Below the pieces are notes generated by a model. The model worked only from the letters and a program-made list of their open reading frames with translations. It did not search any database and was not told the DNA's origin. DNA of 64,000 nt from an uncultured Paraglaciecola sp. (GTDB lineage: Bacteria > Pseudomonadota > Gammaproteobacteria > Enterobacterales > Alteromonadaceae): NCBI GenBank assembly GCA_947498355.1, contig CANMKA010000014.1, positions 1 to 64,000 on the forward strand, read 5' to 3'. The translations under genes and the position numbers were made by a program. Positions 8,531 through 17,520 of this stretch are shown piece by piece; positions within the stretch are counted from its first letter, which is position 1; every line of letters begins with the position of its first letter.

Positions 8531-9877
8531 ATGGCAGATTTTGATTATATATGTATTGGCGGTGGTAGCGGCGGGATAGCTTCTGCGAATCGCGCGGCAA
8601 AACACGGTAAAAAAGTAGCAGTAATTGAGGCTACAGCCATTGGTGGAACGTGTGTTAACGTAGGATGTGTTCCGAAAAAAGTGATGTGGTTTGGCGCACA
8701 TGTAGCCGAAGCGATTAATTTGTATGCCCCAGATTACGGATTTGACGTAACTGTGAATAAATTTGATTGGCAGACGCTGGTGGACAGTCGTGAAGCCTAC
8801 ATCAAACGCATTCATGGCAGTTACGGAAACGGTTTTAAAAACAATGGTGTGACTCTAATCGAAGGGTTTGCCACCTTTGTAGACAAAAATACAGTAGAAG
8901 TCGACGGCAAACATTACACCGCAGACCATATTTTAATTGCCACAGGTGGACGCCCAGTAAAACCGAATATTCCCGGCGCTGAGTTGGGTATTGACTCAAA
9001 TGGATTCTTTGAATTAACCGAACAGCCTAAACGTGCGGTTGTGGTGGGTGCAGGCTATATCGCCGTTGAATTAGCCGGTGTACTTCATGCCCTTGGCACG
9101 CAAACCGAATTAGTTGTGCGTAAACATGCACCTTTGCGTAACTTCGACACTATGTTGTCAGACACCTTAGTCGAGCAAATGGCAAAAGACGGCCTGACCT
9201 TGCGCACTCATGCAACGCCGACCCAAGTTATAAAAAATGACGATGGCTCTCTGACAATTGAATTTGCCAACGGTGATAGCTTAGAAACCGACTGCGTTAT
9301 TTGGGCCATTGGCCGTGAGCCAGCTAACGATAAAATTGGCCTAGATAAAATTGGCGTAGAGCTTAACGAGCGAGGCTATATCAAGGTCGATAAGTACCAA
9401 AATACCAATGTCGAAGGTATTTATGCTGTTGGCGACAATATTGGCTATGTCGAACTGACGCCTGTTGCAGTTAAATCAGGCCGTTTACTATCTGAACGCT
9501 TATTTAATGGGCAAACTAATGCGCACATGGATTACAGCTTAATCCCAACTGTTGTATTCAGCCATCCACCTATTGGCACTATGGGCCTAAGCGAAGAGCA
9601 AGCCATTGCAGAGTATGGTGAAGACAATATTACTGTATATAACTCTGGGTTTGCCGCTATGTATACAGCCGTTACACAGCACAGACAGATGACGCGTATG
9701 AAGTTGATCTGTGCTGGCGATGAGCAAAAAGTGGTAGGTATACACGGTATTGGCTTTGGTATGGACGAAATCTTACAAGGCTTTGGCGTGGCAATGAAAA
9801 TGGGTGCAACCAAAGCTGATTTCGATGCTTGTGTCGCTATTCACCCAACTAGCTCAGAAGAGTACGTTACTCTTTAG
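8531..9877 (+). CDS. gorA: Glutathione-disulfide reductase
   Basis: An FAD- and NADPH-dependent flavoenzyme that keeps glutathione reduced. The FAD Rossmann motif [16 protein letters not shown] is at residues 7-22, the redox-active disulphide is C41/C46 in [13 protein letters not shown], the NADPH motif is [16 protein letters not shown], and the C-terminal His-Pro-Thr-Ser-Ser-Glu-Glu catalytic segment is present. The length of 448 residues is typical of bacterial Gor. A short Shine-Dalgarno (AGGACA) precedes the ATG. It is monocistronic, with a strong terminator downstream. It fits the peroxide-defence genes oxyR, ahpC and ahpF further along, but it is not linked to them. Confidence 0.97.
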   Translation: MADFDYICIGGGSGGIASANRAAKHGKKVAVIEATAIGGTCVNVGCVPKKVMWFGAHVAEAINLYAPDYGFDVTVNKFDWQTLVDSREAYIKRIHGSYGNGFKNNGVTLIEGFATFVDKNTVEVDGKHYTADHILIATGGRPVKPNIPGAELGIDSNGFFELTEQPKRAVVVGAGYIAVELAGVLHALGTQTELVVRKHAPLRNFDTMLSDTLVEQMAKDGLTLRTHATPTQVIKNDDGSLTIEFANGDSLETDCVIWAIGREPANDKIGLDKIGVELNERGYIKVDKYQNTNVEGIYAVGDNIGYVELTPVAVKSGRLLSERLFNGQTNAHMDYSLIPTVVFSHPPIGTMGLSEEQAIAEYGEDNITVYNSGFAAMYTAVTQHRQMTRMKLICAGDEQKVVGIHGIGFGMDEILQGFGVAMKMGATKADFDACVAIHPTSSEEYVTL

Positions 9878-9903
9878 CTAGATCTACCGGCCCCAGATCA
9901 TGT

Positions 9904-9943
9904 AAAACCTCCTGATGCCAATGGGCATCAGGAGGTTTTTTTA
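9904..9943 (+). terminator. Rho-independent terminator of gorA
   Basis: A near-perfect 16-bp stem (AAAACCTCCTGATGCC against GGGCATCAGGAGGTTTT) with a short AAT loop and a T run, about 27 bases after the stop. Confidence 0.92.
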
Positions 9944-10185
9944 TTTTTTACTGATTGGTATTGCTTTGAAAAAATTTATTCAAGCCCTTAGTTTTTATGA
10001 CTAACGTTATTCAGGGTATTGGCAGCTTGTTGTTTTAACTTTTTAACTAATATTGTTCTTAGCGCGAGCTGTTTTAAAATTACCTAGTCAATACGATAAT
10101 TAATAACTATATTTTACGGTAATTATTACCACAAGAAATTATGAGAATTTCTTAGTACGGTCAATCAATTGAATTTGAGCAAAAT

Positions 10186-11295
10186 ATGATTTTTAAAAAT
10201 AAAGCAGAAATAGAAAAGTTAAAGAATGAAGTAAAGACTTTAAAACAGAAAAATTTAGAACTTGAAGATGAACTGAATCAAGTAACGCAATCAAACAAGG
10301 CTTTATCAGCAGACATATCAGAGGCGGCAGTAAAGTATAGCAGCCAAGACGAACTAAATAGGTTGTGGCTTCAATCATCAGATTTAATTAATCAAATTAG
10401 AGAGAGCTTAGCTAATTCATCAACGGAACTCATTGCTCACCGAGACGGGTTTCAATCTTCACAACAATTGTTTGATGAGATAATTGATACTTTAGCTTTA
10501 ACTATTAAATCTACGGCTGAGATTTCTAATGACACCCAAATTGCATCAACGTCCGTTGATCAACTCAAAACGGTGACTACTGGTATTAATGATTTCGTCA
10601 ACATAATTAAGGGCATATCGGATCAAACTAATTTACTCGCCTTAAACGCCGCAATAGAGGCGGCCAGGGCAGGAGAACAAGGAAGAGGTTTTGCTGTTGT
10701 TGCTGACGAGGTAAGAACATTAGCACAGCGCTCTGCTGAAGCATCTAATGAAATATCTGCGTTGATAGAACAAGTTAATAGTCAAATGGCGGATGTCGTT
10801 AGTGGTATCAGTGGGGTAGGAGTAAAAAGTGAGGAAATAAAAACTAGTACGTCGTCTATCGAAGGGACTGCTAATCGAATTGTAGACTTATCCCAAAATA
10901 TGTATTCCGTTATTACGACTTCAACTGCCGATTCATTTATTCAAACTGTAAAAATGGATCACGTTGTTTGGAAGCTTGATGTGTACCAAGTTATGCTCGG
11001 ATTGTCTAATAAGCCCCCTGAAGACTTTGCTGATCATTCAATGTGCCGACTTGGGAAGTGGTATTACCAAGGAGAAGGGAATATAAAATATTCAGATTTT
11101 GATGTATTTAAGAAAATAGAGTCTCCTCATGTCGATGTGCATAAATATGGAATTGCCGCGCTACTCGCCCATGGGGAGGGGGATAATGAGCAGGCGGTTA
11201 AAAAACTAGCATTAATGGAAAATGCTAGTTTTAAGGTAATTGATTTGCTTTCATCTCTATCCCATCAAATATCGGATAAAAACTTAGCTTTTTAA
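10186..11295 (+). CDS. Soluble methyl-accepting chemotaxis protein with CZB zinc-binding domain
   Basis: A cytoplasmic chemoreceptor. It has no membrane segment or periplasmic domain: residues 1-60 are a charged coiled coil, followed by the MCP signalling hairpin (tip sequence [20 protein letters not shown], then [20 protein letters not shown]), and a C-terminal CZB domain from about residue 255 to 365. The CZB zinc ligands are visible as MDHVVWK, the Cys in [11 protein letters not shown], and [10 protein letters not shown]. This layout matches TlpD-like receptors, in which CZB senses zinc or oxidants such as hypochlorous acid and controls the flagellar CheA pathway. No other chemotaxis gene is nearby. 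It has no classical methylation-site annotation that I can confirm. Confidence 0.92.
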   Translation: MIFKNKAEIEKLKNEVKTLKQKNLELEDELNQVTQSNKALSADISEAAVKYSSQDELNRLWLQSSDLINQIRESLANSSTELIAHRDGFQSSQQLFDEIIDTLALTIKSTAEISNDTQIASTSVDQLKTVTTGINDFVNIIKGISDQTNLLALNAAIEAARAGEQGRGFAVVADEVRTLAQRSAEASNEISALIEQVNSQMADVVSGISGVGVKSEEIKTSTSSIEGTANRIVDLSQNMYSVITTSTADSFIQTVKMDHVVWKLDVYQVMLGLSNKPPEDFADHSMCRLGKWYYQGEGNIKYSDFDVFKKIESPHVDVHKYGIAALLAHGEGDNEQAVKKLALMENASFKVIDLLSSLSHQISDKNLAF

Positions 11296-11338
11296 TTATT
11301 AGATGTTGTATTTTTGATAACAAAATAGGACATTTTTT

Positions 11339-11467
11339 ATGACTTATAGCCCTGCAGTAGAAGATTCTTCTGGGCAATGTAAAGCGAAATGTTATTTAGT
11401 GAAAAGGCGAGTCTGTTTTTTAAGGTATGTGTGTCGCCAATACTTAACCAAAAAAATCCCCCGTTAA
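11339..11467 (+). CDS. possible 42-residue basic protein
   Basis: An open frame from ATG at 11339 to TAA at 11467, 43 bases after the chemoreceptor gene. The product is Cys- and Arg/Lys-rich (CKAKCYLVKRRVCFLRYVC). An AGGA lies about ten bases before the ATG. The last codons overlap a hairpin at 11452-11482, which argues against a real gene. I do not recognise it, and it may be chance. Confidence 0.2.
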   Translation: MTYSPAVEDSSGQCKAKCYLVKRRVCFLRYVCRQYLTKKIPR

Positions 11468-11482
11468 TAAACGAGGGATTTG
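11452..11482. terminator. bidirectional hairpin between the chemoreceptor and YHS genes
   Basis: AAATCCC and CG-T pair with ACG and GGGATTT around a short loop, flanked by A and T runs. A second inverted repeat (GCCCTTTAG / CTAAAGGGC, about 11494-11523) lies closer to the YHS gene's end. Together they should separate the convergent genes. Confidence 0.5.
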
Positions 11483-11529
11483 TTGGTTGAGATTGCCCTT
11501 TAGACTATCAAGCCTAAAGGGCAAACTAG

Positions 11530-12003
11530 TTATAGCTTTTCTGGAGCAACAAACTCGATTTCTGGCCACTGACCATTTGCTTCGTTGATGTGCTTAGGCA
11601 CAGCTTCTGACCAGGCTTTTTTCACTTCGAGGTTTTTGTTTACGTATAAAACGCCATCTACTATTTCGAAGGCCTTGCCGTCGATATCAAACTTCTTACC
11701 AAAAGTTGTGCCGTATGCACAGTAACCACCGTAAGCAGGCGCATACTTAGCAGGGTTTGCTGCAAAGGCATCTCTGTTTGCTTGAGAGCTAAAGCGGTAA
11801 ATGGCGTCGTTATGCACAGCTGTGTATTCAGCGTTACCTTTTACGGGTTTATTTTGCGTGAAATATGCAACAACATCGTGTCCAGCCAAGATAACACCAT
11901 TGCTATCGGTTTCTGTGTCAACACCTGCACTGGCAAGTGAAGAAAACGCTAAGGCAGAGGCTAGGGCTAAAGTTTTTAAGTTGAATACATTTTTCATCAT
12001 CAT
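11530..12003 (-). CDS. exported YHS-domain protein
   Basis: A 157-residue protein with a signal peptide (MMMKNVF, hydrophobic core, cleavage near LASAG) and a YHS-type domain in the mature part: VILAGHDVVAYFTQNKPVKG, then YRFSSQANRDAFAANPAKYAPAYGGYCAYG. The YHS family is associated with metal or copper/haem-linked enzymes, but the function of exported single-domain YHS proteins is not established. It is the only gene in its transcript as far as I can see. The CAGA/AGAG region just before the ATG gives a plausible ribosome binding site. Confidence 0.85.
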   Translation of the reverse strand: MMMKNVFNLKTLALASALAFSSLASAGVDTETDSNGVILAGHDVVAYFTQNKPVKGNAEYTAVHNDAIYRFSSQANRDAFAANPAKYAPAYGGYCAYGTTFGKKFDIDGKAFEIVDGVLYVNKNLEVKKAWSEAVPKHINEANGQWPEIEFVAPEKL

Positions 12004-12244
12004 TCTCTCTTGTTAGTTTAAATTGGGATTAAAGGTTGTTGCGACCGTTGCCGCGATTAACTGTTAACTATTCTAGGAGGCATTCAATGAATTGGGTATG
12101 TCACAAACAATAGGCTTTATGTCCAATCGTATAGACATGCTTTTAAGTGGATAATTGAGGTAGTTTGGTCTCGATCTAGTTTGGTATTTGCGTGATGCCA
12201 CAAGCAACAAGTGCGCTCTCTGTGCTTCTTTGGTTTGTTGTAAC

Positions 12245-12285
12245 AAAAAGCCCTGCTAGTCGTTTTGAATAGCAGGGCTTTTTTT
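12245..12285. terminator. bidirectional Rho-independent terminator
   Basis: The stem AAAAAGCCCTGCTA / TAGCAGGGCTTTTT has an 11-base loop and runs of A and T on both sides. It lies about 35 bases after the TonB receptor gene (minus strand) and can also stop rightward transcription. Confidence 0.88.
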
Positions 12286-12319
12286 ATGCGTTATATTCGC
12301 AGGTTATTCAACATTCAGG

Positions 12320-15262
12320 TTAATAAGACGCTCGTATACCAAGTAAGGCACGGCGGCCTGTATACTCGTTATGGATCACCCGTTCTCTAACGTCAGCAAA
12401 ACGTATAGTGTTGGCATCTAGTAGATTGCTGATATCAAAGGTAAGTTTTAGCTTTTCATTGATGTTGTAACCTAAGCCGACATCCAGTTGTCCGTAATCT
12501 TCAAAGTGTTCGGCGATTCCGGCTAAACCAGAGCGACGGACTAAGAAACGATCGCGCCAGTTCCAAGAGACTCTTGCCGAGAAAGTTTGGTCTTCGTAAA
12601 AGGCGATTAAGTTATAGGAATGTGGGGTAAACCCTTCCAAGCCATTACCCGGAGCGGTGGCTAGGGGTAATGAGGTTGCTGTCGCTTGCTCGTCGTTTCC
12701 AGATACAAAGGTATAGTTGGCTTGTAAGCCTGTGTTCGCAAATGCGCCTGGTAAAAAGTCAAAGTATACGAGGCCTGCAAGTTCATACCCCTGAATGGTG
12801 CCACCGTCGCGGTTGCGTTCGGCAGTATCTTGTAAAATTATGTCGCCAAAGGCGGGGTGACTAAAGCCCGAAGGTACAAGCTCTGTAGTTTCAGAGATAA
12901 AGGTGGTGATATCTTTGAAGAACAGTGAGATTGAAAAGGCGTTACCGTTGTCTGCATAGTATTCGGCAGAGGCATCGTATTGCCAAGCTTCGAAGGGTTC
13001 TAGTAGAGGGTTGTTTGCCGTTCGGTTAGACAAGCCAAACAAGCCACTAAAACTCTGATTAGGGGTAATAGAGCCCATGTTAGGCCGCGTAATGACTTTA
13101 GATACCGCTGCTCGTACGTCTATTTTGTCATTCACAGCTAACTTAACGTTAGCGCTTGGTAACACGTTTGAGTAGGAGTTCTCGGCGCTAAGCTGTTGGC
13201 GTTCGGTGGTGATATAGTTTAAGCCAGAAGTTGCGCCGTCAGGATCTTCGGCCTCAATTCTAATTAATTCAACTGAAGGGCCAGTAGCATGGGTATCGGT
13301 TTCGACATATCTAAGGCCAAAATTGGCTGACCAAGGCATGTCTTGGAATTCACCGTCTAAGTCGAGCTTAACGTAAACACCCGCTGTGGTTTCTTGTACT
13401 TCTCGGGCAAGATCGGGGCGAGTTTGCGTCGTACATACATCGTTATTGCCAGAATTTTCACGGATCACGCCACAATAACCATCAAAGTCTGTGAGCAAAT
13501 ATCCTCGGGGGAAATCTGCTCCTGAGTCACTCAAAAGACCGTCGAGTTGAACAGGCGTGAAAATATTCGCGGGTAACGAGAAAAAGCGTCCGGCTATGTG
13601 TGGGCGTGGTCCATTTGGCACATTGATGGCTTCCCATGGTGACTGGATACCATCGGTTGGGTCAAAGTTGGCAATAAAGTTGTTGTCTCTAAACAATGCG
13701 CCCGCAGAGGTATAACCGGGATCGAACGGGCCATCTGGATTAGCTGGACGATAAATGCCTGAATTATGAGGTAGCGCGGTTTTGGTACGATCGCCATAAA
13801 ATACGCCAGTGCTGATTCGATTAATTGAGCCATAATCAACAGCAAACGCGCCATCGAAGCGAACTTCGAATACATCGTCCTCTCTGGCAATTGCCGGAGT
13901 TAGGGCGACGTGAGCTCTGGCATTGGCAGGGTCGGCCAAATCAAAAGAAGTGGACCATGAGGGGACGTCGCCATTCGCCCAAGTGATGGTATTATTACGA
14001 AAATCTGGGCTAGTTTGGCCCAAGGCTGGGTTGTCTATATCGCCAGGGGCTAGAGGCCTATCCCAAGGGTTGTTGTCTCTAATGGCGGGTTGAAGTCGAG
14101 TGCCTTGATTCCAAGCCTTGGCCTTAGACCACGAAACATCGGCAGTTAGCGTTAACCCATTATCTAGATTGTAGTAACCATTCCAGCCGATTGCGGTCGT
14201 GTCGGTGTCGCCACCTCTTTGCTCAAAGCGGTAATCGACAGGGCCAAATGTTTTAACAAACGAGGTGGCTGTGCCATTTTCGTTTATCTCTACTTCGGCA
14301 AAATTTGGGAATTGCAACGGAGCATTGATCCCCTGAAGCCGAGTTTCGCGGCTAAAATCTACATACAAGGCATCGAAGGTCATGCCCATATTATCATTCG
14401 GTTGATACTGAAAAGTGGTACTTGCACTGAGTCGCTTACGATCATCTAAGGTGAAACTTTGTCCCATTTCTTGGGGAAAACGGAACTCGACGTTTTCGCC
14501 AGTATCCTCGGTAGTCCCATTAAAATAAGCCCATTGGCCGCCACGAGATTCTTCGAGGCGAGTGGTGCGATCTTCGTACGACAAGGCAAACAATACACCC
14601 ATAGTGTCATCGGCAAAGGTATTGCTCACTATGCCAGAAAGACGTGGCCCCCATTTTTCACTCATGTCTTGGTATCGGCCTTGAGCCGAGCCCGACATAT
14701 GAAATCCTTTTTTATCTAATGGTCTGGCGGTACGCATGTTAACGCTGGCGCCTATACTGCCTTCCCATAAATCGGCAGTGGGGCTTTTAACGACATCGGC
14801 GCCGGTTAATACTTCAGCGGCTAAGGCTTGGAAATCAAAAGCTCGACTAATTCCCACTTGAGAAAACGAAAAATCGACTGTGTCATCTCCGCTAATGGTC
14901 GCTATGGTTCGATTGTTCAGGCGTACAGTATTAAATTCAGGGCCGAATCCTCGCACTGTAATTTTTGACCCCTCGCCCGATTGTCTATCAATGAATACCC
15001 CAGAGACGCGTTGGAGAGATTCTGCAATATTTTGATCGGGAAATTTGCCTAAGTCCTCTGCCGTGATCGAATCAACAAAGTTGTCCGCGTCACGTTTTCT
15101 ATCTAGGGCGCTGTCTAGTGACGAACGTATGCCTAATACCTCAACCACTTCGGTTTCGGTATTTCGGGTGGATGTTTGTTCTTGAGCGTGAGTGCTTGTA
15201 ATGCTGCCCATAGCTGAACAGCAAGCCAGATAAAGCATTGTGTGTTGCCAAGTTGGTTTCAT
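12320..15262 (-). CDS. TonB-dependent receptor (TonB-Xanth-Caul-like family)
   Basis: An outer-membrane active transporter of 980 residues. It has a signal peptide (MKPTWQHTMLYLACC to THA), a TonB-box-like segment ETEVVEVLG, a plug domain (DNFVDSITAEDLGKFPDQNI, AESLQRVSGVFIDRQ, ITVRGFGPEFNTVRLNN) and a beta-barrel that ends in an aromatic residue (GIRASY). The plug sequence is the type common in marine bacteria for carbohydrate uptake, but the substrate cannot be read from the sequence. No glycoside hydrolase or regulator is next to it, so it appears to be a stand-alone receptor. The end of the gene is followed by a good terminator. Confidence 0.93.
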   Translation of the reverse strand: MKPTWQHTMLYLACCSAMGSITSTHAQEQTSTRNTETEVVEVLGIRSSLDSALDRKRDADNFVDSITAEDLGKFPDQNIAESLQRVSGVFIDRQSGEGSKITVRGFGPEFNTVRLNNRTIATISGDDTVDFSFSQVGISRAFDFQALAAEVLTGADVVKSPTADLWEGSIGASVNMRTARPLDKKGFHMSGSAQGRYQDMSEKWGPRLSGIVSNTFADDTMGVLFALSYEDRTTRLEESRGGQWAYFNGTTEDTGENVEFRFPQEMGQSFTLDDRKRLSASTTFQYQPNDNMGMTFDALYVDFSRETRLQGINAPLQFPNFAEVEINENGTATSFVKTFGPVDYRFEQRGGDTDTTAIGWNGYYNLDNGLTLTADVSWSKAKAWNQGTRLQPAIRDNNPWDRPLAPGDIDNPALGQTSPDFRNNTITWANGDVPSWSTSFDLADPANARAHVALTPAIAREDDVFEVRFDGAFAVDYGSINRISTGVFYGDRTKTALPHNSGIYRPANPDGPFDPGYTSAGALFRDNNFIANFDPTDGIQSPWEAINVPNGPRPHIAGRFFSLPANIFTPVQLDGLLSDSGADFPRGYLLTDFDGYCGVIRENSGNNDVCTTQTRPDLAREVQETTAGVYVKLDLDGEFQDMPWSANFGLRYVETDTHATGPSVELIRIEAEDPDGATSGLNYITTERQQLSAENSYSNVLPSANVKLAVNDKIDVRAAVSKVITRPNMGSITPNQSFSGLFGLSNRTANNPLLEPFEAWQYDASAEYYADNGNAFSISLFFKDITTFISETTELVPSGFSHPAFGDIILQDTAERNRDGGTIQGYELAGLVYFDFLPGAFANTGLQANYTFVSGNDEQATATSLPLATAPGNGLEGFTPHSYNLIAFYEDQTFSARVSWNWRDRFLVRRSGLAGIAEHFEDYGQLDVGLGYNINEKLKLTFDISNLLDANTIRFADVRERVIHNEYTGRRALLGIRASY

Positions 15263-15694
15263 GTTTCCCTCGAAATTATAGGTAGGTACAGACGTTTTTA
15301 GCGATTTTGTAGCTATGGATTAAAGACGAGGAGTCGTACAGGTATTGTGTAAAGGTGTGCATTGAATTTACTCCATTTCTTCGCAGTCGCTTTTTATTTC
15401 TTTTAACCTGAATTCTGAGCAAAAAATAAGTCAAATAACTCAATGTGTTAGCTAGTGTCTTATTCATAACTCAGGTTAACCAAGACAAGTAATAGCCTTA
15501 GTGATAATTACTTTAGAAAAATGTGAATAAAATGTAAATATTTATGGTCAACTTAAATCGATTAAATTCATCTCGCGTCATTGCTCAGCAAATAGATTGC
15601 TATTCATTGGCTATTTGATACTTTGATTAGGGCAAAGCTCGACTTCTGTCTTCTTTGCTCATATTCAATCGTTATCATTTCTTGGAGAAGCTCA
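15263..15694. other. divergent regulatory region between the TonB receptor and DUF1348 genes
   Basis: About 430 bases, AT-rich, without a convincing gene. Open frames inside it (for example minus strand 15276-15467) lack a usable ribosome site and have low-complexity composition. It should carry both promoters. Confidence 0.35.
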
Positions 15695-16162
15695 ATGGCA
15701 CAACGTCTACCTGTTCCACCTTTTACCGCTGAAACCGCAGCACAAAAAGCCAGAATGGCAGAAGATGGATGGAACGGAAAAAATCCCGCTGCTGTGGCGC
15801 AAGCTTATTCACTAGACACCCAGTGGCGTAATCGCACGACTTTTGTTAAAAATCGAGAGGAAGCCGAACAATTTTTACAAAATAAATGGCAGAAAGAGCT
15901 GGATTATCGCCTGATCAAAGAAGTGTGGGCCTACACAGATAATAAAATTGCAGTGCGTTATGCCTACGAGTGGCACGACGATAGCGGTAACTGGTTTCGT
16001 TCTTACGGCAATGAAAATTGGGAATTCAATCAAGATGGCTTAATGATTAATCGTCATGCCTCAATTAATGATTTACCTATTTTAGAAAGCGAACGAAAGT
16101 TTCATTGGCCAGCAGGTCGTCGTCCTGATGATCATCCAGGCTTGTCAGAATTAGGTTTGTAA
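15695..16162 (+). CDS. DUF1348 / NTF2-like protein
   Basis: A small cytoplasmic protein of 155 residues of the DUF1348 branch of the NTF2-like (SnoaL) fold. Diagnostic stretches are [34 protein letters not shown] and KLDY-type [20 protein letters not shown], ending [15 protein letters not shown] choose the ATG at 15695, since GGAGAAG lies six bases upstream; the frame is open upstream to 15623 but that part is not conserved-looking. The reaction is unknown; NTF2-like folds are used for small-molecule binding or isomerase reactions. It is probably monocistronic. Confidence 0.9.
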   Translation: MAQRLPVPPFTAETAAQKARMAEDGWNGKNPAAVAQAYSLDTQWRNRTTFVKNREEAEQFLQNKWQKELDYRLIKEVWAYTDNKIAVRYAYEWHDDSGNWFRSYGNENWEFNQDGLMINRHASINDLPILESERKFHWPAGRRPDDHPGLSELGL

Positions 16163-16305
16163 CAGCGGCTAGCGTTGATAATACTTGCCATGTCCAGCTT
16201 TAATATGTGTGGAGGCTGGGCTTATTGATTGTTCATTGTTTGGGGTATGAAAGTTAACCTATCTTGGCTAAGATAGTCGTGAGTTAATTAATTGTTAAGT
16301 TCGCG

Positions 16306-17067
16306 ATGACTTTATTTCGGCACTTTCAGCGTAAAAAGTATTGGGTACTAGGGATGGTATTGATAGCTTCGATACCCTGTTTCAGTCATGCCAAAAGCTT
16401 ACAAGTCGCTGCTGGTTGGGCAAGACCTCCTTACATCGATCCGCAAAACCACACAGGATTTGAGTTAGATCTCATTCGCCAAGTGCTGAGTACTATGGGG
16501 TATAGCACTAAGGTGGTATATGTGCCTCATAAAACCACAATCGACATGTTAGCCCGCGGTAACGTAGATATGGCGATTACCTTAAATCAAGGTAGTGGCA
16601 TCCCAAAAGAGCAGTTAAGTGATGTATATATCACTTATCAAAATGTCGTGGTAAGCCTCAAATCCCGCAACTTGTCTATTAATAGCATTGATGATTTGTC
16701 TGATCGTAGCTTGATTGGTTTTCAAAGTGCGAAAGACGTACTGGGAGATGATTTTAGGCGTGTAACCAAAGACAGCCCCCTTTATTTTGAGATGGCAGAC
16801 CAAGCAAAGCAGGTAGAGCTTTTGTTACAGGGAGGAACCGACCTTGTTATTTTAGACGTAAACGTCTTCAATTATCTGCATGCCAAGCTATCTGAAGGTA
16901 AAGCGCTTCAAGCAATACGTTTTCATCGCTTATTTGCTCCAAACCCTTTTCGGGCTGGCTTCAAAGATCTAGTTCACAAGCATCAATTTAATCAAGCCCT
17001 ACAAGAGTTTATTAGCTCCGAACAGTATCAAACCCTGCGCCAACAATACAAAATCCAGACTTTTTAG
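16306..17067 (+). CDS. periplasmic substrate-binding protein (SBP_bac_3-like)
   Basis: A 253-residue exported protein with a signal peptide (MTLFRHFQRKKYWVLGMVL to SHA) and a bacterial extracellular solute-binding fold of family 3: WARPPYIDPQNHTGFELDLI near residues 39-58, MLARGNVDMAITLNQG, and DLVILDVNVFNYLHAKLSEG. These proteins bind amino acids or similar small molecules. No ABC permease or ATPase gene lies beside it, so it could be an orphan binding protein that delivers ligand to a distant transporter or sensor. It converges with the holin gene after 21 bases. Confidence 0.85.
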   Translation: MTLFRHFQRKKYWVLGMVLIASIPCFSHAKSLQVAAGWARPPYIDPQNHTGFELDLIRQVLSTMGYSTKVVYVPHKTTIDMLARGNVDMAITLNQGSGIPKEQLSDVYITYQNVVVSLKSRNLSINSIDDLSDRSLIGFQSAKDVLGDDFRRVTKDSPLYFEMADQAKQVELLLQGGTDLVILDVNVFNYLHAKLSEGKALQAIRFHRLFAPNPFRAGFKDLVHKHQFNQALQEFISSEQYQTLRQQYKIQTF

Positions 17068-17088
17068 CCACCTTTAGCCCAAAGCGCC

Positions 17089-17520
17089 TTAGCCTTTGGC
17101 TATAGTATTGTGTTTATTTTCGGCGGGACGGGCTTGCAAGTATTGTTGGGTGATCTTTTCAGCTGAGCGGCCGGCAACGTACCCGCCTAAGCCTATTTTT
17201 AATAAGGTCCAAGCGTCTTCCGACAGCCTAAATTGCAGTAAGCCAAAGCTATCGAGTACCACTAAAGCCAAAAACGTTAGCATAGTAATGGGGCGCCAGT
17301 TTCGCTGAATCCAAGATTGCCCTGTTGCTTCGGCGGTAATAATTGCCGTTTTGCTTGCAAGCAATTGGTTTTCGTAATCGATTACCTTTGCAAGAAGTTC
17401 GTTTTCTACTTCTTTAATTTTCCTTTGTAAGGCGAGTTTTTCTTCGTCACTGGTGTGCAGCTCGTCGATGAGGTTGGCAGCGGGTTTAAAGATATCACTG
17501 ATAAATGAAAAGATGTTCAT
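17089..17520 (-). CDS. 3TM-type phage holin
   Basis: A 143-residue membrane protein of the Phage_holin_3 (3TM) type: an amphipathic N-terminus (NIFSFISDIFKPAANLIDEL), a coiled coil (about 25-65), the conserved SWIQRNWRPITMLTFLALVV and a second hydrophobic stretch (TLLKIGLGGYVAGRSAEKIT). Holins form membrane holes that let endolysin reach peptidoglycan. The gene overlaps the upstream endolysin gene by four bases (ATGA), so the two are translationally coupled. No capsid, tail or integrase gene is nearby, which makes this an isolated lysis pair. Confidence 0.88.
   Translation of the reverse strand: MNIFSFISDIFKPAANLIDELHTSDEEKLALQRKIKEVENELLAKVIDYENQLLASKTAIITAEATGQSWIQRNWRPITMLTFLALVVLDSFGLLQFRLSEDAWTLLKIGLGGYVAGRSAEKITQQYLQARPAENKHNTIAKG

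Noticed and set aside
15276..15467. 63-codon minus-strand frame upstream of the TonB receptor
   Set aside because: It lies in a promoter region, has unusual composition and no ribosome site.
12320..16162. a second polysaccharide locus around the TonB receptor at 12.3 kb
   Set aside because: No glycoside hydrolase, transporter or regulator is linked; the neighbours are unrelated small genes.
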